64,000 bases of DNA. Source: Ustulina deusta. Its lineage: Eukaryota; Ascomycota; Sordariomycetes; Xylariales; Xylariaceae. This document shows positions 23,322 to 34,528 of this stretch, piece by piece. The stretch is taken from assembly GCA_023159155.1 (NCBI GenBank), contig JAJNNX010000043.1, positions 372,001 to 436,000 on the forward strand, read 5' to 3'. The position numbers were made by a program, and so were the translations under genes. Position 1 is the first letter of the stretch, and the number at the start of each line of letters is the position of its first letter. A model generated the notes under the pieces. It saw only the letters and a list, made by a program, of their open reading frames with translations. It was not told the origin of the DNA and did no database searches.

Positions 23322-24068
23322 CTATTCTCCAAACAGACGCCGCACTCGCCTCAACACACTGTCCTTTTCGGGGTCGTATGGGTGCTCTTTGCTGGGAATC
23401 TCGAGGATGGTCGGGAAGGCGGCCGTGTATGTGTCGATGCGGTACCTGATCTTATCTGCAACCTAAAGCCAAAACATGCCTATTAATATTTTCCATGCTC
23501 GAGAACGCAGGTCATGGCTACTTCATGGCTACTTCTAGATGATGCCGCGAGAGTAGTAATGGCTGGCTGGGGCGCGCGAGAGAGAGGGAGGGATGGGTGG
23601 GAGCGATGACAAGGGAAAACCGACATGTTGATTGATCAGCACAATGCCGATGTCCTTGCGCTGTGTCGTAAAGCTCTCGAAGGCAGCTTCGATCGCCGAC
23701 GTCTCCGTCTTGCCGTCGACGACCAGGAAGTTCTTCTGCGAGTCCGGGGGGCTGGTGACGTGCTAAGGGATACGCCAATGGTCAACTATCTATCTATCCC
23801 GTCTCGTCTCGTCTCGTGTCTTCTGTTCTTTCTCTTCTCCGGGCCAGGCAGTTGGGGAGGGGGGGGGAGGGAGAATGGAACTGGCCGTGTCGAATCCTAA
23901 GACTTACGCCAATGCCGGCCAGCAGCAGACCTGTCACCGAGTCCTGGATCGCAGCGTTTTTGTTAGCTGGGTGTGTCTGCCTCATTGGCTGTGCTCGTTC
24001 ACACGTACCTCATCCCCGATCACGGCTAGGAATTGCCGGTCCTTGTAGTCTGCTTGGGACGCTGCCAT
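23322..24068 (-). CDS. VMA7: V-type H+-ATPase V1 subunit F
   Basis: Four minus-strand exons, 24068-24009, 23943-23908, 23762-23625 and 23462-23322, all in phase 0, encode 124 residues, the normal length for the fungal protein. The sequence carries the family landmarks: FLAVIGDED at 13-21, TGLLLAGIG at 24-32, [16 protein letters not shown] at 69-78, IRYRID at 83-88 and the end RRVRRLFGE. Subunit F is part of the central rotor stalk of the V1 sector, which couples ATP hydrolysis to proton pumping into the vacuole. Exon 2 is only 36 nt. The third intron (23624-23463) uses a weak donor, GTCGGT; its acceptor at GGCTTTAG was chosen because it restores the conserved VADKIRYR joint. The gene is divergent from NUR1 with about 660 bp between start codons. 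Confidence 0.93.
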
Positions 24069-24728
24069 GGTGAACGTTTGCTTCCGGCTTGGTGTCGAGG
24101 GTTGTCAGGCCGAATGCGGCGTGGAAAGCCAGGTAGGTATGCGATGTTTAACACGGTTCGGAGGTTGAGCTTCTACCTAGTAGGTACTTACTAGAGGTAG
24201 ATACTAGATAAGGAGGTGGGTAGGTAGGCAGCCTCTAAAATAAAGTGCTATTGGTGGGATCTACCGGCAGAAGTAAGTATCTAGGTAGGTCCCGGCCCCG
24301 CGACCTTGCGCTGTATCAAAAGGTACGTACCTGCCTAGGCACCTGCTGTGTGCAACCAGCAACTTCATGTCAGTTCCCTTCCCTTTTGCCCCCCCAGCAC
24401 CACCTACCTTAGGCTGCACACGCTAAAGACAGCGCTAAAGACGCCAACAAATGGCCATGACAGGCCATAGCAACCAGCACCCCTGCAATATTTTCTTACC
24501 GACAGTACGTTAGGTACCTATACCTACAACACTACACGTCAAGCGTCAACACAGGGCATCTCAGAGCTCTTCATCCGCCATTCGACGATTTAGCACGAGG
24601 CGTATCGGTAGCTGTGCTGCTGCTGAACGAGCTGTCCGACTTGCAGCGAGCAACTCGTCGTCCAAACTCACATGCCGTTACGCATGCCAGTTGTTGGGAC
24701 CAGGGAATAACGAGTCAGCTCTGGAACG
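24069..24728. promoter_or_regulatory. shared divergent promoter of VMA7 and the NUR1-type gene
   Basis: 660 bp between two divergent start codons. TAGGTA/TACCTA motifs cluster at 24175-24345 and 24510-24530. Which motifs serve which gene cannot be read from sequence. Confidence 0.45.
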
Positions 24729-26206
24729 ATGCCGCGGCTTGTGCGAAGGAGGCCGTTCGTGGAACGCGTCAAGGCCATGCTGAACCCCATGGATTTCCTT
24801 CTGTGGCTCTCGGAAGAGATCGAGACGCACGACTGGAGCTCCAAGACGGTCGGCACGCAGCTCGGCCTGGCTATGAACTTCGCTTTCCTGATCGCGCGGG
24901 CCAATAGTGGCGGCGCCCGTGTCGTGGATCCCGTATTCGAGGACGGCACGAGCGCTTCAGGGTGGCTAGCTTACCTGGTAAGTCAGAAAGTGACGGTGGA
25001 AGCGAAAGCGGAAGAAAAGGTTGCATATTGCTAACGGTTTGCTCCTGATACGTGTAGATCGGCGCCATCGTCTGGTCTTTGATCGGCTTCTCTGCCGTCA
25101 ACGCCTACTACACCATGTACCGGTCGCGCAAATACCGGCTCTTCGAGGCCGATGTCGAGAGGAAGCCGGAAACCGATTCCGCTCGTCGCGTACGCGTGCA
25201 ATCGTCACCCGTTTCGTCTTCTCCGCTACGCTTGCTGGCCGACGTCCTGAGTTCCGAAAGCGCCGAGTCGAGAGCGCATCCCGACAGCACTCGTGATGTC
25301 TGGGAAATATCCATGTGGGATCCTCTCCCAATCTCCCTGCGTCTGTTCTGTCTATTCGGCCCCGGCCACATTCTCGTCTACATGATGTTCCTCCCCCTGG
25401 CGCCACTCGATGCGCGGCCGAGCGTCACCGTCTTCAACTGCCTCGTTCTCCAAGTCATCCTATCCGTCCAACTTATCCTATTCCAGTCCAGATTTTCGCA
25501 GCAGAACAAGGATTCTTCGGTTATCCAGAAAGAAGTCATGCACGAATATGACACCAAGTTTGTTCATCCTCTCATGTATCCGACTGTTAGAGACGCGGGA
25601 ACCCAACTTGCTAGAGACGATTTCGGTAACGACACCGACTTCGTCGAGGTTGGTACACCGACTGTGCAGCTTCGCAGAGGTTTCAAGACTCGTCCCAATC
25701 CGAATTATACGAAGCATATCGACCCCGACCATACGACGGGCCCAAAACACATGAATAGCACAGTGAACCCGGCATTCTTTACCCCACCTGTTGCCACAAG
25801 ACCAGCAGGTCAGTTTGGCGGCGACATTCGAAGCCGGATGGCGTCAGCTAAGCCGACACGAAGAAGCACTCCGGGGCCCACGCCACTAAGAGAAGGCACA
25901 AGTCAGCCGGTGGCGTATACATCGACTGGTACAGGCAGTGGGGGCTACTTGGGAGTGATGAATCATCCGAATTCACCCCTGAAGAAGGTCCCAAGCCTTG
26001 GTGAGCTCGAATTCAGATCTCCCCGCAATAACGGGGAAATGGCTCAACTAGAACAGTACCAGTCGTTTCAGAGAGACCGTAACTCTACCCCAATGAAGGG
26101 CTCGAGAAAAAGCACGGGTGCCGCCACATCTCTAAACCCCCCTCCTTCCAATCCTTGGGGCCGACGGCAAGCTTCCTACGAGAGATACCCTTCCATGTTT
26201 CAGTAA
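24729..26206 (+). CDS. NUR1: NUR1/Mug154-type nuclear rim protein (DUF2418 family)
   Basis: Two exons, 24729-24977 and 25058-26206, give 465 residues; the 80-nt intron has GCTAACG at its branch position. The N terminus (RRPFVERVKAMLNP-DFLLWLSEEIE, residues 6-33) is the family hallmark. Hydrophobic segments lie at about 84-103, 175-200 and 206-227. The C-terminal half is Ser/Pro/Arg-rich and low-complexity with candidate phosphorylation sites. In yeast, Nur1 sits in the inner nuclear membrane with Heh1/Lem2 and helps hold rDNA and silent chromatin at the nuclear edge; the fission-yeast relative is Mug154. Same role here is by family inference. The exon-2 frame is open upstream of the splice site, but the conserved N terminus lies in the other frame, which fixes the intron. 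Confidence 0.85.
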
Positions 26207-26905
26207 GCTAGTTAGTGTATGGGGATGTCGTGGGGATGTACTTATGGGTCGTATGCGGACTGGCCAACTTGTCACAACAGAGGAGCATATGCATTTATGG
26301 CGTTTCGATGGTTCATGGGTCGGGGGTTTGGTGTAATTACCTAGATGATGATATTATTTGGTGGGTTAAGATGGCACATATTACGCGGGAACTGAACCTC
26401 CAATGCTTGTTTGCTCGGCGTTCTATGGTACTTGAGCCGAACTGTCCACGTAGAGGCAATGGTGGAATACATGAGGTAGCTAATAGTGAGGGAATCTGGA
26501 ACTTTATTCCTTTTCACCTCTCACCTCGCCTTACACCTTCAAGTTGCATTGGATTCTTTGTGCGAGGTGAATGACGGTCTCTCTCCAACCGTAGACGGCC
26601 ACCGTTGGACCTTCCCCAATGTTCCTGCCCAGTTGTGCTGATGACACCCGACTGCAGTCCGCTCGAAGCAAGAGCGTCCGTCATTAGGCGAGTTCCAGGC
26701 GGCTTCTTCCTGGAGCCTCGTGGCTGCCGGGTTGCTTTCCCAACCATCCACATGGAGACACGCTGGAGTTTTTCCTTGCCTTTTGCATCTTCGTTTCTTC
26801 TTCAACATCGGATCCCCCCTCGCCTGTCTGTGTCTGTCTGTCTGCCCTACTACGTCCCCTTTTTTACTTGATTCTGCTCCCATAGACCTCAAGATCCTCA
26901 CAGGC
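26207..26905. promoter_or_regulatory. intergenic region and leader of the next gene
   Basis: About 700 bp between two rightward genes. A CT-rich leader (26770-26870, with repeated TGTC units at 26826-26845) precedes the start at 26906. The upstream in-frame extension from about 26720 has no ATG start and reads like leader sequence. Confidence 0.4.
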
Positions 26906-29900
26906 ATGAGTAGGGTCAGGGACACAAGTGCCCGCAATGGCTTCCCACCGCGCAAGCGGCAGACGTCGCTTTCTGGTTTCTTCAGCAAGATTCTGCCGAG
27001 CCATCGCGCCGAACAGGGTGGCACAGCCCGTAGCCGTGACTTTACAAACAACAGCGACTCCGCCTACATCGACTTGGGCATGAACCCCAATGAGTTGACC
27101 GAATGGAATCTGGCGCAAGAGCGACTTCTCAGGCCTCCGCCGCCCGGAAGGAGAACCAGAAGCCAGCATCACAAGGGCCGGAGCTGGAGTATACAGAGAG
27201 GACGCCCTCGATTACGTGATGATGTAGGCCAATCCTCCCGGGCACCTCGACGGGCACCCAGTCTTGACCTTGCCCAGCCACCAAAGCCACTGGGACCACC
27301 AGTTCCCAAAGTCCCCTCCCAGGCACGGCATGACAAGTCGCAGCCCATAACGACGGACGAACTTCGCGATGTGCTCAAGACCAAGGAGGACACACGGAAG
27401 CATCGCCGGAGCCTGAAAGAAAGCGGAGACTGGCTCGGCGTCCAAGGCGCCGACCCATACTCGGGTGAGTTCGTGGTGCTTACACCTACAAGCACTGTGA
27501 GCTCCGAAACCACTCCGCTTTCTACCAAGAATCGGTTGGCAGAATTGTCACAGAGGCAGAGGACTGCCCAGCTTGCCTACAAGCAGGCCAAATTAGAAGA
27601 AAAAACAGAGAAAGAGAAGGCTTTGCTGCAAAAGAGACGGTCGAAGCTTGAAAAGCTGGAACAAGCTAAAGAGGAACTTCGATCGCAACAGGAGTTTCCC
27701 ACATGGAGCCAACACAGGCGGCGTTGGTCATCAGCCGCTGAGCCAGAATTGAGTCCAATTCCACAATCACTAAAAAGTGCCAAAGTCGGAGGTGGTGGGT
27801 GTAGCTGTCGTCCAGATTTCACCTCTTAGCTAACTGTTAATTTCAGGTTCTAACGAGGCCATCGCCGCCGTTTCCATTCGCGATTTCTCACGCCCATCGA
27901 AATCCAATGGGGGAGGGGCTGGTATAGATCAACCCAAACTGGTTGAGCGCTCCAACAATTCTGAGAATACAGAGCCTTCCAAGCGTGATCATGGTAAAGA
28001 CCGGTCAGCAGACACAATTGTTCACAAAACTCTACCGAATATGAAGTTTCAAGATATGCCTATAAAACCTGCGAGTGTGGTTTATCCTTCCGTGTTCTCT
28101 GATACCGACAATTCACCACCCCAAGAACAGAAAAACGAAAAACGTTTTTTATGGAGGCGCCGCCGGAGAATGTCAGATCCTGGGAAACCGGGCAAACGTC
28201 CAAATCCCTTGATGACCCATTCTTCGGCGGGAAAGACCGAGGAAAGCCTCGTGCCCGCTTCCATCGAGCATGCTCCGCCCATACCACGACTGCAACCACG
28301 GCAGGAATTAAAGGATCACTTCCCGGATCTATCCATTCCAGACCCTCATCTCTACCTGGTGCCTTACTCAGGGCGAATGGTGAGGATGGGAAAATCACTG
28401 ACTACCGCGAAGCGAGACACGTCACCAGTGATGCCCACAAGGCCGGCACAGAGCAGCCATAGCGAGGCTCAGAGCAAGCCGGCTCTCAGGATAGCAACAA
28501 ACCTTTCGGCCTGCCGAGGTCCCCAAGCCGATCCTTCAGGCGCCGTCTCGTACACCAAAGGAGCTACAGCGATCTCATTTCCGTCGAAGCTGAAAGGGAA
28601 CACGAAGCCTCCGCCCATTTATCGAAGATCGATCCCCATTCGAAGCTCTTCGTTTCAGATGAGAGTCGTGCCGGCGCAAGAATCACAAATACAAAACCAA
28701 AACACCAGTCAGACGCGGAACCACATCGATACAGGCCTCCCCAAAAATACAGTAGGGTCTCAGAGCGTAGGCCATCAGTCGAATTCTCAAGAGATCTCGA
28801 GAACGGAGATCCTGAACGGCCATACTGGCACCAATATGAACAAGCGCTACAGAAAAGACCAGGGAGAATCTGCGTCCACACCCACCATCATCATTACTGG
28901 CTTCGATCCCGATCCCCAACTCCTGATAGAAGGAACACAATCGCGCATGGGGTATCGGGGAGACGGGAAGAGCAGTGCCGTAGGCAGCGACGAAACTCCA
29001 GTAACTTCGAGCTCCCACAGCGGCGGACCAGCACTCTGCAACGAGCCAGGGCCCGAGAAGGATTGGAGTACGACGCCGCCGTCTTCCCGTCCCACCACGC
29101 CACAGAGCGACTTGCAGAGCTTCATGCTCGCCCCCGAGACACCAGAAACCGATACTGCATCAGCGGATCTTGCGATAATAGGGGTAAATCCAACGCCTTC
29201 GGCCCAATACCTTCAGGCACCCGATTCTTATCGGAACCCCAAGACTGTACTCATGAAGAGTGCCCGGGGAAAGCTAGAGGAGATTGCCGCCATCTATCCG
29301 CAACAGCAGCACGTAGCCAACGAAAAACAGAACACGCCGGCCAACGAATTCAACAGCAACACAGTCGGGCTACCGCCCCACGGACAGAGCAACAGGGCCC
29401 AGGCATCTCATCAGCGTCAGGCGCCCAGCAAGCACAGCGAGCACAGGGAGGCTATGATCCAAGAGGCCGCCCGAATTGCCATACGGAGGTCACGGGCCAA
29501 GGAAATCATCACAACAAGGAGCCGGACGCCAAGTCGCACGCCCAGCCCATGCACCCAAGAGACGCGGCCCGCCATCCTGTCTCACCACGGCGCGAAAATT
29601 CCCCTGGAGAACGGCGGCGGAGGCAACGGCGGCGTAGACACCGATTTTCCTTTTATTAGAATTGGTTCTATGGATTTGCAGCCTCCGTCGTCACAGTTGC
29701 AATTACAGCGACTGCAACATCGAAGCAGAGGGTGGGCGAACGGCCAAAAGACTGAGAAAAGGCACTTCGGAGAAGAGACTTTGAAGATTCTAGAAGATAA
29801 GACGAATGGGCAACATGAGAGAAGCGACGAAAACACCGAACCCGGCGCTATCGCGATCCTCGCGTCCTTTCTCATGACGGCATACATAATACTGTTCGGT

Positions 29901-30095
29901 CTCGTATGCGCATGGTGGGTTATGGTCCAACCCGCGTTCGACCAGAAGAGCGATCTTTGGAAACGTAGGCGCAAGCGCGAGAGCACACGGGAGGATGTCG
30001 GTGTTTTTGTGGCTGCGATCGTGTTCTGCATCGGCGGCGTCCTTATATTTGCGAGTGCTCTTCAAACGGGGCTTTGCATTGTTTTGCAGCTGTAA
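26906..30095 (+). CDS. large protein of unknown function with two C-terminal membrane segments
   Basis: Two exons give 1045 codons: 26906-27794 and 27847-30095. The 52-nt intron starts GTGGGT (an alternative donor three bases earlier keeps the same frame) and has GCTAACT near its 3' end. The N terminus is basic (RKRQTSLSGFFSKILPS, residues 16-32). Residues about 210-264 form a charged coiled coil. Most of the protein is Ser/Pro/Gln-rich and probably disordered. Two hydrophobic segments lie at about 963-990 and 1013-1045 with a strongly basic loop between, so the protein looks tail-anchored in a membrane with its bulk in the cytosol. I do not recognise the family; hairpin-type insertion in the ER or nuclear envelope is only a possibility. 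The start chosen is the first ATG of a frame that is open further upstream. Confidence 0.8.
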
Positions 30096-33000
30096 AAATG
30101 TATAATCTAAGGTGCTAGCCGGTCTGGAATGAGATTGGTTCTGTGTCTGTGTCTGCGTCTGTGTCTGCCTTCGTCGCCATGGGGTTGTACTTTTGGTCCC
30201 CCCTAGGCCACCTGGGGCAGGTTTGGCGTTGGTGAGATTATCTCTTACTTAGTTGTTGTCTCGAAAGGACAAAATATGGGAGGTGACTACGGGAAAAGAC
30301 GGCGTTGATACTGTGAGGTCGTTGGACGATAGGCGCTTTTAAGTGAAGCCGACAGCGATGTCGGGGATGGGCGGGAAGCGAGCAGTTAGTAAGGAAGGTG
30401 TAATGGTAGTTATTCGGTTATACTTACTCAATAGTGATATTAACCTATTGGTTACCTACCTTATTCCCCTGTCCTCTTTTGTCTCTGCTTATTCTAAGTT
30501 GCTTTGACTCGGAGCCTTCGGTGTTGGGGTCGAAATGGTTGTAGTTTGTATTGGGTCGTTGGAACGTGGGTAAGTATCTCGTATCAATTTGATATAACTG
30601 ATGTGTTACTTTTGCTTGTTATGCCCTCCACCCTAAATCTACACACAAGAACTAATTAGTTAACCTACGGGTCCCGGGCAATCCACCTTTCTTGTTATGC
30701 ATAGGTATTAGGATAATCTGTCACTGGGTGAGGAGCTAGATAGGGAGTGTGCTCTAGACATGACTTGCTGTAGGTGCGGATGACTGTTTAATGAGATCTC
30801 TATTGCGGCCTTAGAAATGGGCAATGGCGTTAAATAGAAAGCGCCGGAATGAAATGTCAAGCGAGTGAAACATGAGTGAGCGGATGAGATAATGCGAAGC
30901 CTAAAGTGTTCAAGACGATCTCGACACCCGCGATCTGAAAATGAAGAGGTTTTTCACCCGAGGTGTGCTTTCTAATTGCCCTGCAGAGAGTGAATTCGGC
31001 AATCCTCGCTCTCAGGCGCCTGTTTATTACCCCTTATCACACTGGATAAGGCTGACAGATTCACTACTTATCCATCATCCGTGAAAAGGCGTTTGTTTGT
31101 GCCTCGCTTTTTTTTCCTCTAGGATACATTCTGCGATGCTCATCATCTCGGACAAACAACTCGAGAGTTTTTCCAACGGGGATACACTCGGAGCCAATTG
31201 CGGTCGCCGTGGGGTTTCTCCCTTGCAGTGCATATTATAGTGAAGTGTGCAATTGGAAGTAAGTAGGTCGTGCCGGCAAAAAGGGGCACTCACCTTGCCC
31301 TTATACTAGGAGATCGGCCAAACCTGCATTTCCTAGCAGTCTTCTAGCAATTAATATTAGGGAACCAAGCAATTAAGAGTAAGCGCAAAATTTTAATTTA
31401 ATGCGAATGCTAGCTAAGGAGGAGTTAATAATTCTCAATACATAAAGGCGACGCAGTGTTTTTGGTAGGGGTTTTTTTTAAATGTTTTCTGTACGCAAAG
31501 CCAAAAAGAGTGTGACTTTCACCCCCTTATTTCAAGCCACCCTTTTCTCACTCACACCGCTTCAATAGGTAACCATCTCACAACACCGTTGGTTGTAATC
31601 CCTTACTTGCCCCTTTTTCTAATTCATGAGATCGCATCTACCTATTTGATGCTAAAGATCATTTAGGCTTGCTGACCACAATGACAGCACATACCTAGCA
31701 CATACCGATCTTACATGACACATAAAAGGGAATGAGTACCCAATGGCGTGAGATCACAGCATCTAGGTATTATGCAGGCAGCTAAGTTAGGGAACAACAA
31801 GCCCGATGATTGATTCCCAAATTTCAAAACCGATGGTTCGCGGCTGAGAGAGACTAACCCAAATACAGTCTACACGGCGGGATAGGTATACGACGAGGGT
31901 GTCACTAGTGTCGCAGTCTCGTTTGCCCGAAGCAGCCATCTTGATGACGGGTAGGCAAACCCCGCCAGCCCCTGGACGCCACCCTCAATTTACACACGGA
32001 CGTCGCATTCTGCATCCCCTCCGACCACGAGGCCCGCAACGGCCGTAGCATCGGAGGCAATACCGGCCACTATTGCTTGTCGGCTAGAGCGTCTATTTTA
32101 TCAAAAGCCGTGCACCATGCATGACGGGCTTGTATCGACCTGAGGCCATTCGGTCAACCTGGGAGATGCCCACCGCATCTCTCGCCACCTACCAAGTCTA
32201 GGGTAGGCTGGACGCGACCCCCCACATGCACTCATGCCGAGGCGTAGACCAGGAATGCTGTGTGTTCCATTGGCCAATGAGCAAAGGAAGCCCAGGTCGA
32301 TCGATGCAACCTAGATAAGTAGGGATGATGCTTCTTCGATAACAACCGTTCAGGCAGAGCTGGGAAGAACGCCTCGGCCGATATCGCTTGTGCCTTTCTT
32401 GGGGAAATCGTCTTGCGGGGTGGCTTTTTGTACGTGTGTATCGCAGTCTATTTGCCTGGGCGATTGCTTGGAGTATGTTCATTTCACCAACGGGAACAAG
32501 AGAGAGAGAGAGAGAGAGGACAACGAGGAAGCTCCTTTCTGTGGTTGGCACTTTCTTACCAGTACATGTATACTAGACCTAACGGTCGATTGGTGGGACG
32601 CGGTCCTGGTCGGTGGTAGGTATGCGGTGTGTCCGGGCCGCTCTTCTGGGGTACCCACTGCTGTACTACCTACCCATCTGGCTTGGTTTGCCAAGGCAAG
32701 TACCTCAGGTAGTAGTCCATCCAGGATTCCAGGTGGCAGGAAAGCCTAGACTGTCCACTGGAGCATTCCGTAGCACACAGATGTACACAGGGGGGGCCAT
32801 GTGGCTCCGATCGCCGCCGTGGAGTGGAAGAAGCAAAAGATGAGCGGGAACATCGGAGTCAAGTCGGGGGAGGGGAGACGTCATTATTGATCACTGCGCA
32901 GAAGGAGAGGTGAAATCTGAGGAACAGCGTTTCTCCCTTTTTTTTCTTCTTTCCTCTAACCTTGTAACCTCCCATGTTTGATGTTAGTAATGCGAGCAGG

Positions 33001-33351
33001 GTTTGTTCTGTTATTGGTCGACGGTGGATCCCCTAGATGGTAGCAGTGTAGATACCTCCCTAAGGTAGGTAGGTCGTATGTTGCTTCTGATCAAGACCAC
33101 TGGTAGATATGGGTTGCGGTGACGGGCAGCAGAGACCCCTCACGTGCTCGGCCATAGGGCTTGAGTAAGTACTAGTAGGTAGGTTTTGTACAAACAAGTG
33201 GGGGATGGTGGGGCTGCTGTAGGTCCCTAGATGAAGTACCTGGAGGTACTTACCTAGATACTTACCTACAGCTACCCCCTAGGTATGTGAGATGTAGATA
33301 AGTACCTTAGGTACCTAGTACCGACCTACCTATAGGGGAGGATCCCATTTT
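30096..33351. other. long intergenic region
   Basis: No recognisable gene in over 3 kb. Visible are a TGTCTGTGTCTG microsatellite-like run at 30141-30168, a (GA)n run at 32501-32518, and dense TAGGTA/TACCTA palindromes at 33060-33345. Frames at 31075-31293 (-) and around 32390-32840 (+) are short, low-complexity or overlapping and are not credible genes. Confidence 0.5.
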
Positions 33352-33687
33352 AGGTCACTGTGGTACATGAGTTGTGTAAGTGTTGTAGTTCTTGTATTTG
33401 ACGGCTAACCCAACATTGCCCTGCCAAAACACTTCAGTTCTAGCCTTTTTTGGTTGTACTCTGTTAGAATAAAATTAATGTTAAAAAATAAAACAATGTT
33501 ACAACAATGTTATAATAATGTTAGAATTAAAAAAGAAGGACTGTTCGAATATTATAACAAAAAAATAGCAGTTGCAGGTCTATATAGTGATTATTTTGGC
33601 TGGGACGCAATGGCCAGTCAGAATATTGCCCTAACACTTAGGTACAACACATGTAACACTATACCAAAAAATCTAGCAGAGTGACCT
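33352..33687. mobile_element. putative 336-bp MITE-like AT-rich element
   Basis: The stretch starts AGGTCACT and ends with the inverse AGTGACCT; the inward extension also matches imperfectly (14 of the first 17 positions). Inside it is much richer in A+T than both flanks and carries several AATGTTA/ATGTTA direct repeats at 33476-33525. No clear target-site duplication was found, and a 76-codon frame inside has no recognisable content. It may instead be a remnant of a larger element. Confidence 0.4.
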
Positions 33688-34528
33688 GAAAAAAACGTCA
33701 GTTCCACCATGCCCCCAAAAGGGGTCCGCACCCGTAGGTAGGTAGGCATTGCAGCAGGCTACCTGAGTACCTAGGCACATGGCAGCTCATATTATAGCAG
33801 GTCATAGGTCGCAGGTCGATACCTACTTAGCGAATCGCAGCAAACCCATGCGGCTGTAAACATGCTGTGTTCGGGATTTCACTACCTACCTCCCTATGTA
33901 GGCATCTCGCACTCCCTAGTCTAGATCTAACCTAGTCGGCTCACATTCACCTCTCCAAAACGGACACAAGAGTTCCCCCCAGCCGGCGCTTTACTGTACT
34001 GCAGTAGGACGACAGTAGCTTCTCCAATTCGTGGCCAATTGCAGCCAATCCAGCACCGCCGAATTCAAATCCCCAAAAGCTCAAATTATAACACCCGGGT
34101 CCCGCGACCGGAGGCGCCTTTGCCATCTCCGATGTTCGGCCCTTCATCTTGCTTTGTCCGACCTCTTGTTACAGTGGGCAGGCTCCCTGAAATACAGCGC
34201 AGGGGCATTCTAACATGCAGTAAAAAGAAGCCGTCACCATCGAGCATCTCTATTCCACGCTTACGTCGTTCAGGCTTCTTCTCTACTATCTCTATGTAAC
34301 CGGCGGCTCGGACAGACGACTTGTACATATACCGGAGCCCTCCCTCGTCTGTGCTCATCTGCTGTTTGGACCTAGTTTATTTGTCTTTGTTCCATCTTCT
34401 CCCATTTACTCCCTTCACATCGCCGGCGTTCGAGTGGGAGGGTTCATCGAGACCAAAGGGAAGCTTTCGACAACACCAACAGCAACACCAACAACACTAC
34501 CGCTCTGAAGAGCAGAACCAAAGCCAAG
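33688..34528. promoter_or_regulatory. promoter region and leader of LEU1
   Basis: About 840 bp before the LEU1 start codon, with more TACCTA motifs (33735-33775, 33885-33900), a CT-rich stretch (34350-34420) and a CAACACCAAC-rich leader immediately before the ATG. I looked for a Leu3-type CCGG-spacer-CCGG site and saw only single CCGG half-sites (34282, 34330), so regulation by a Leu3-like factor is not shown. Confidence 0.4.

Noticed and set aside
33454..33684. 76-codon frame inside the AT-rich short element
   Set aside because: Its first part comes from AATGTTA repeats; coding sense is not credible.
34270..34340. Possible Leu3-type sites before LEU1
   Set aside because: Only single CCGG half-sites are present, without a second half at the right spacing.
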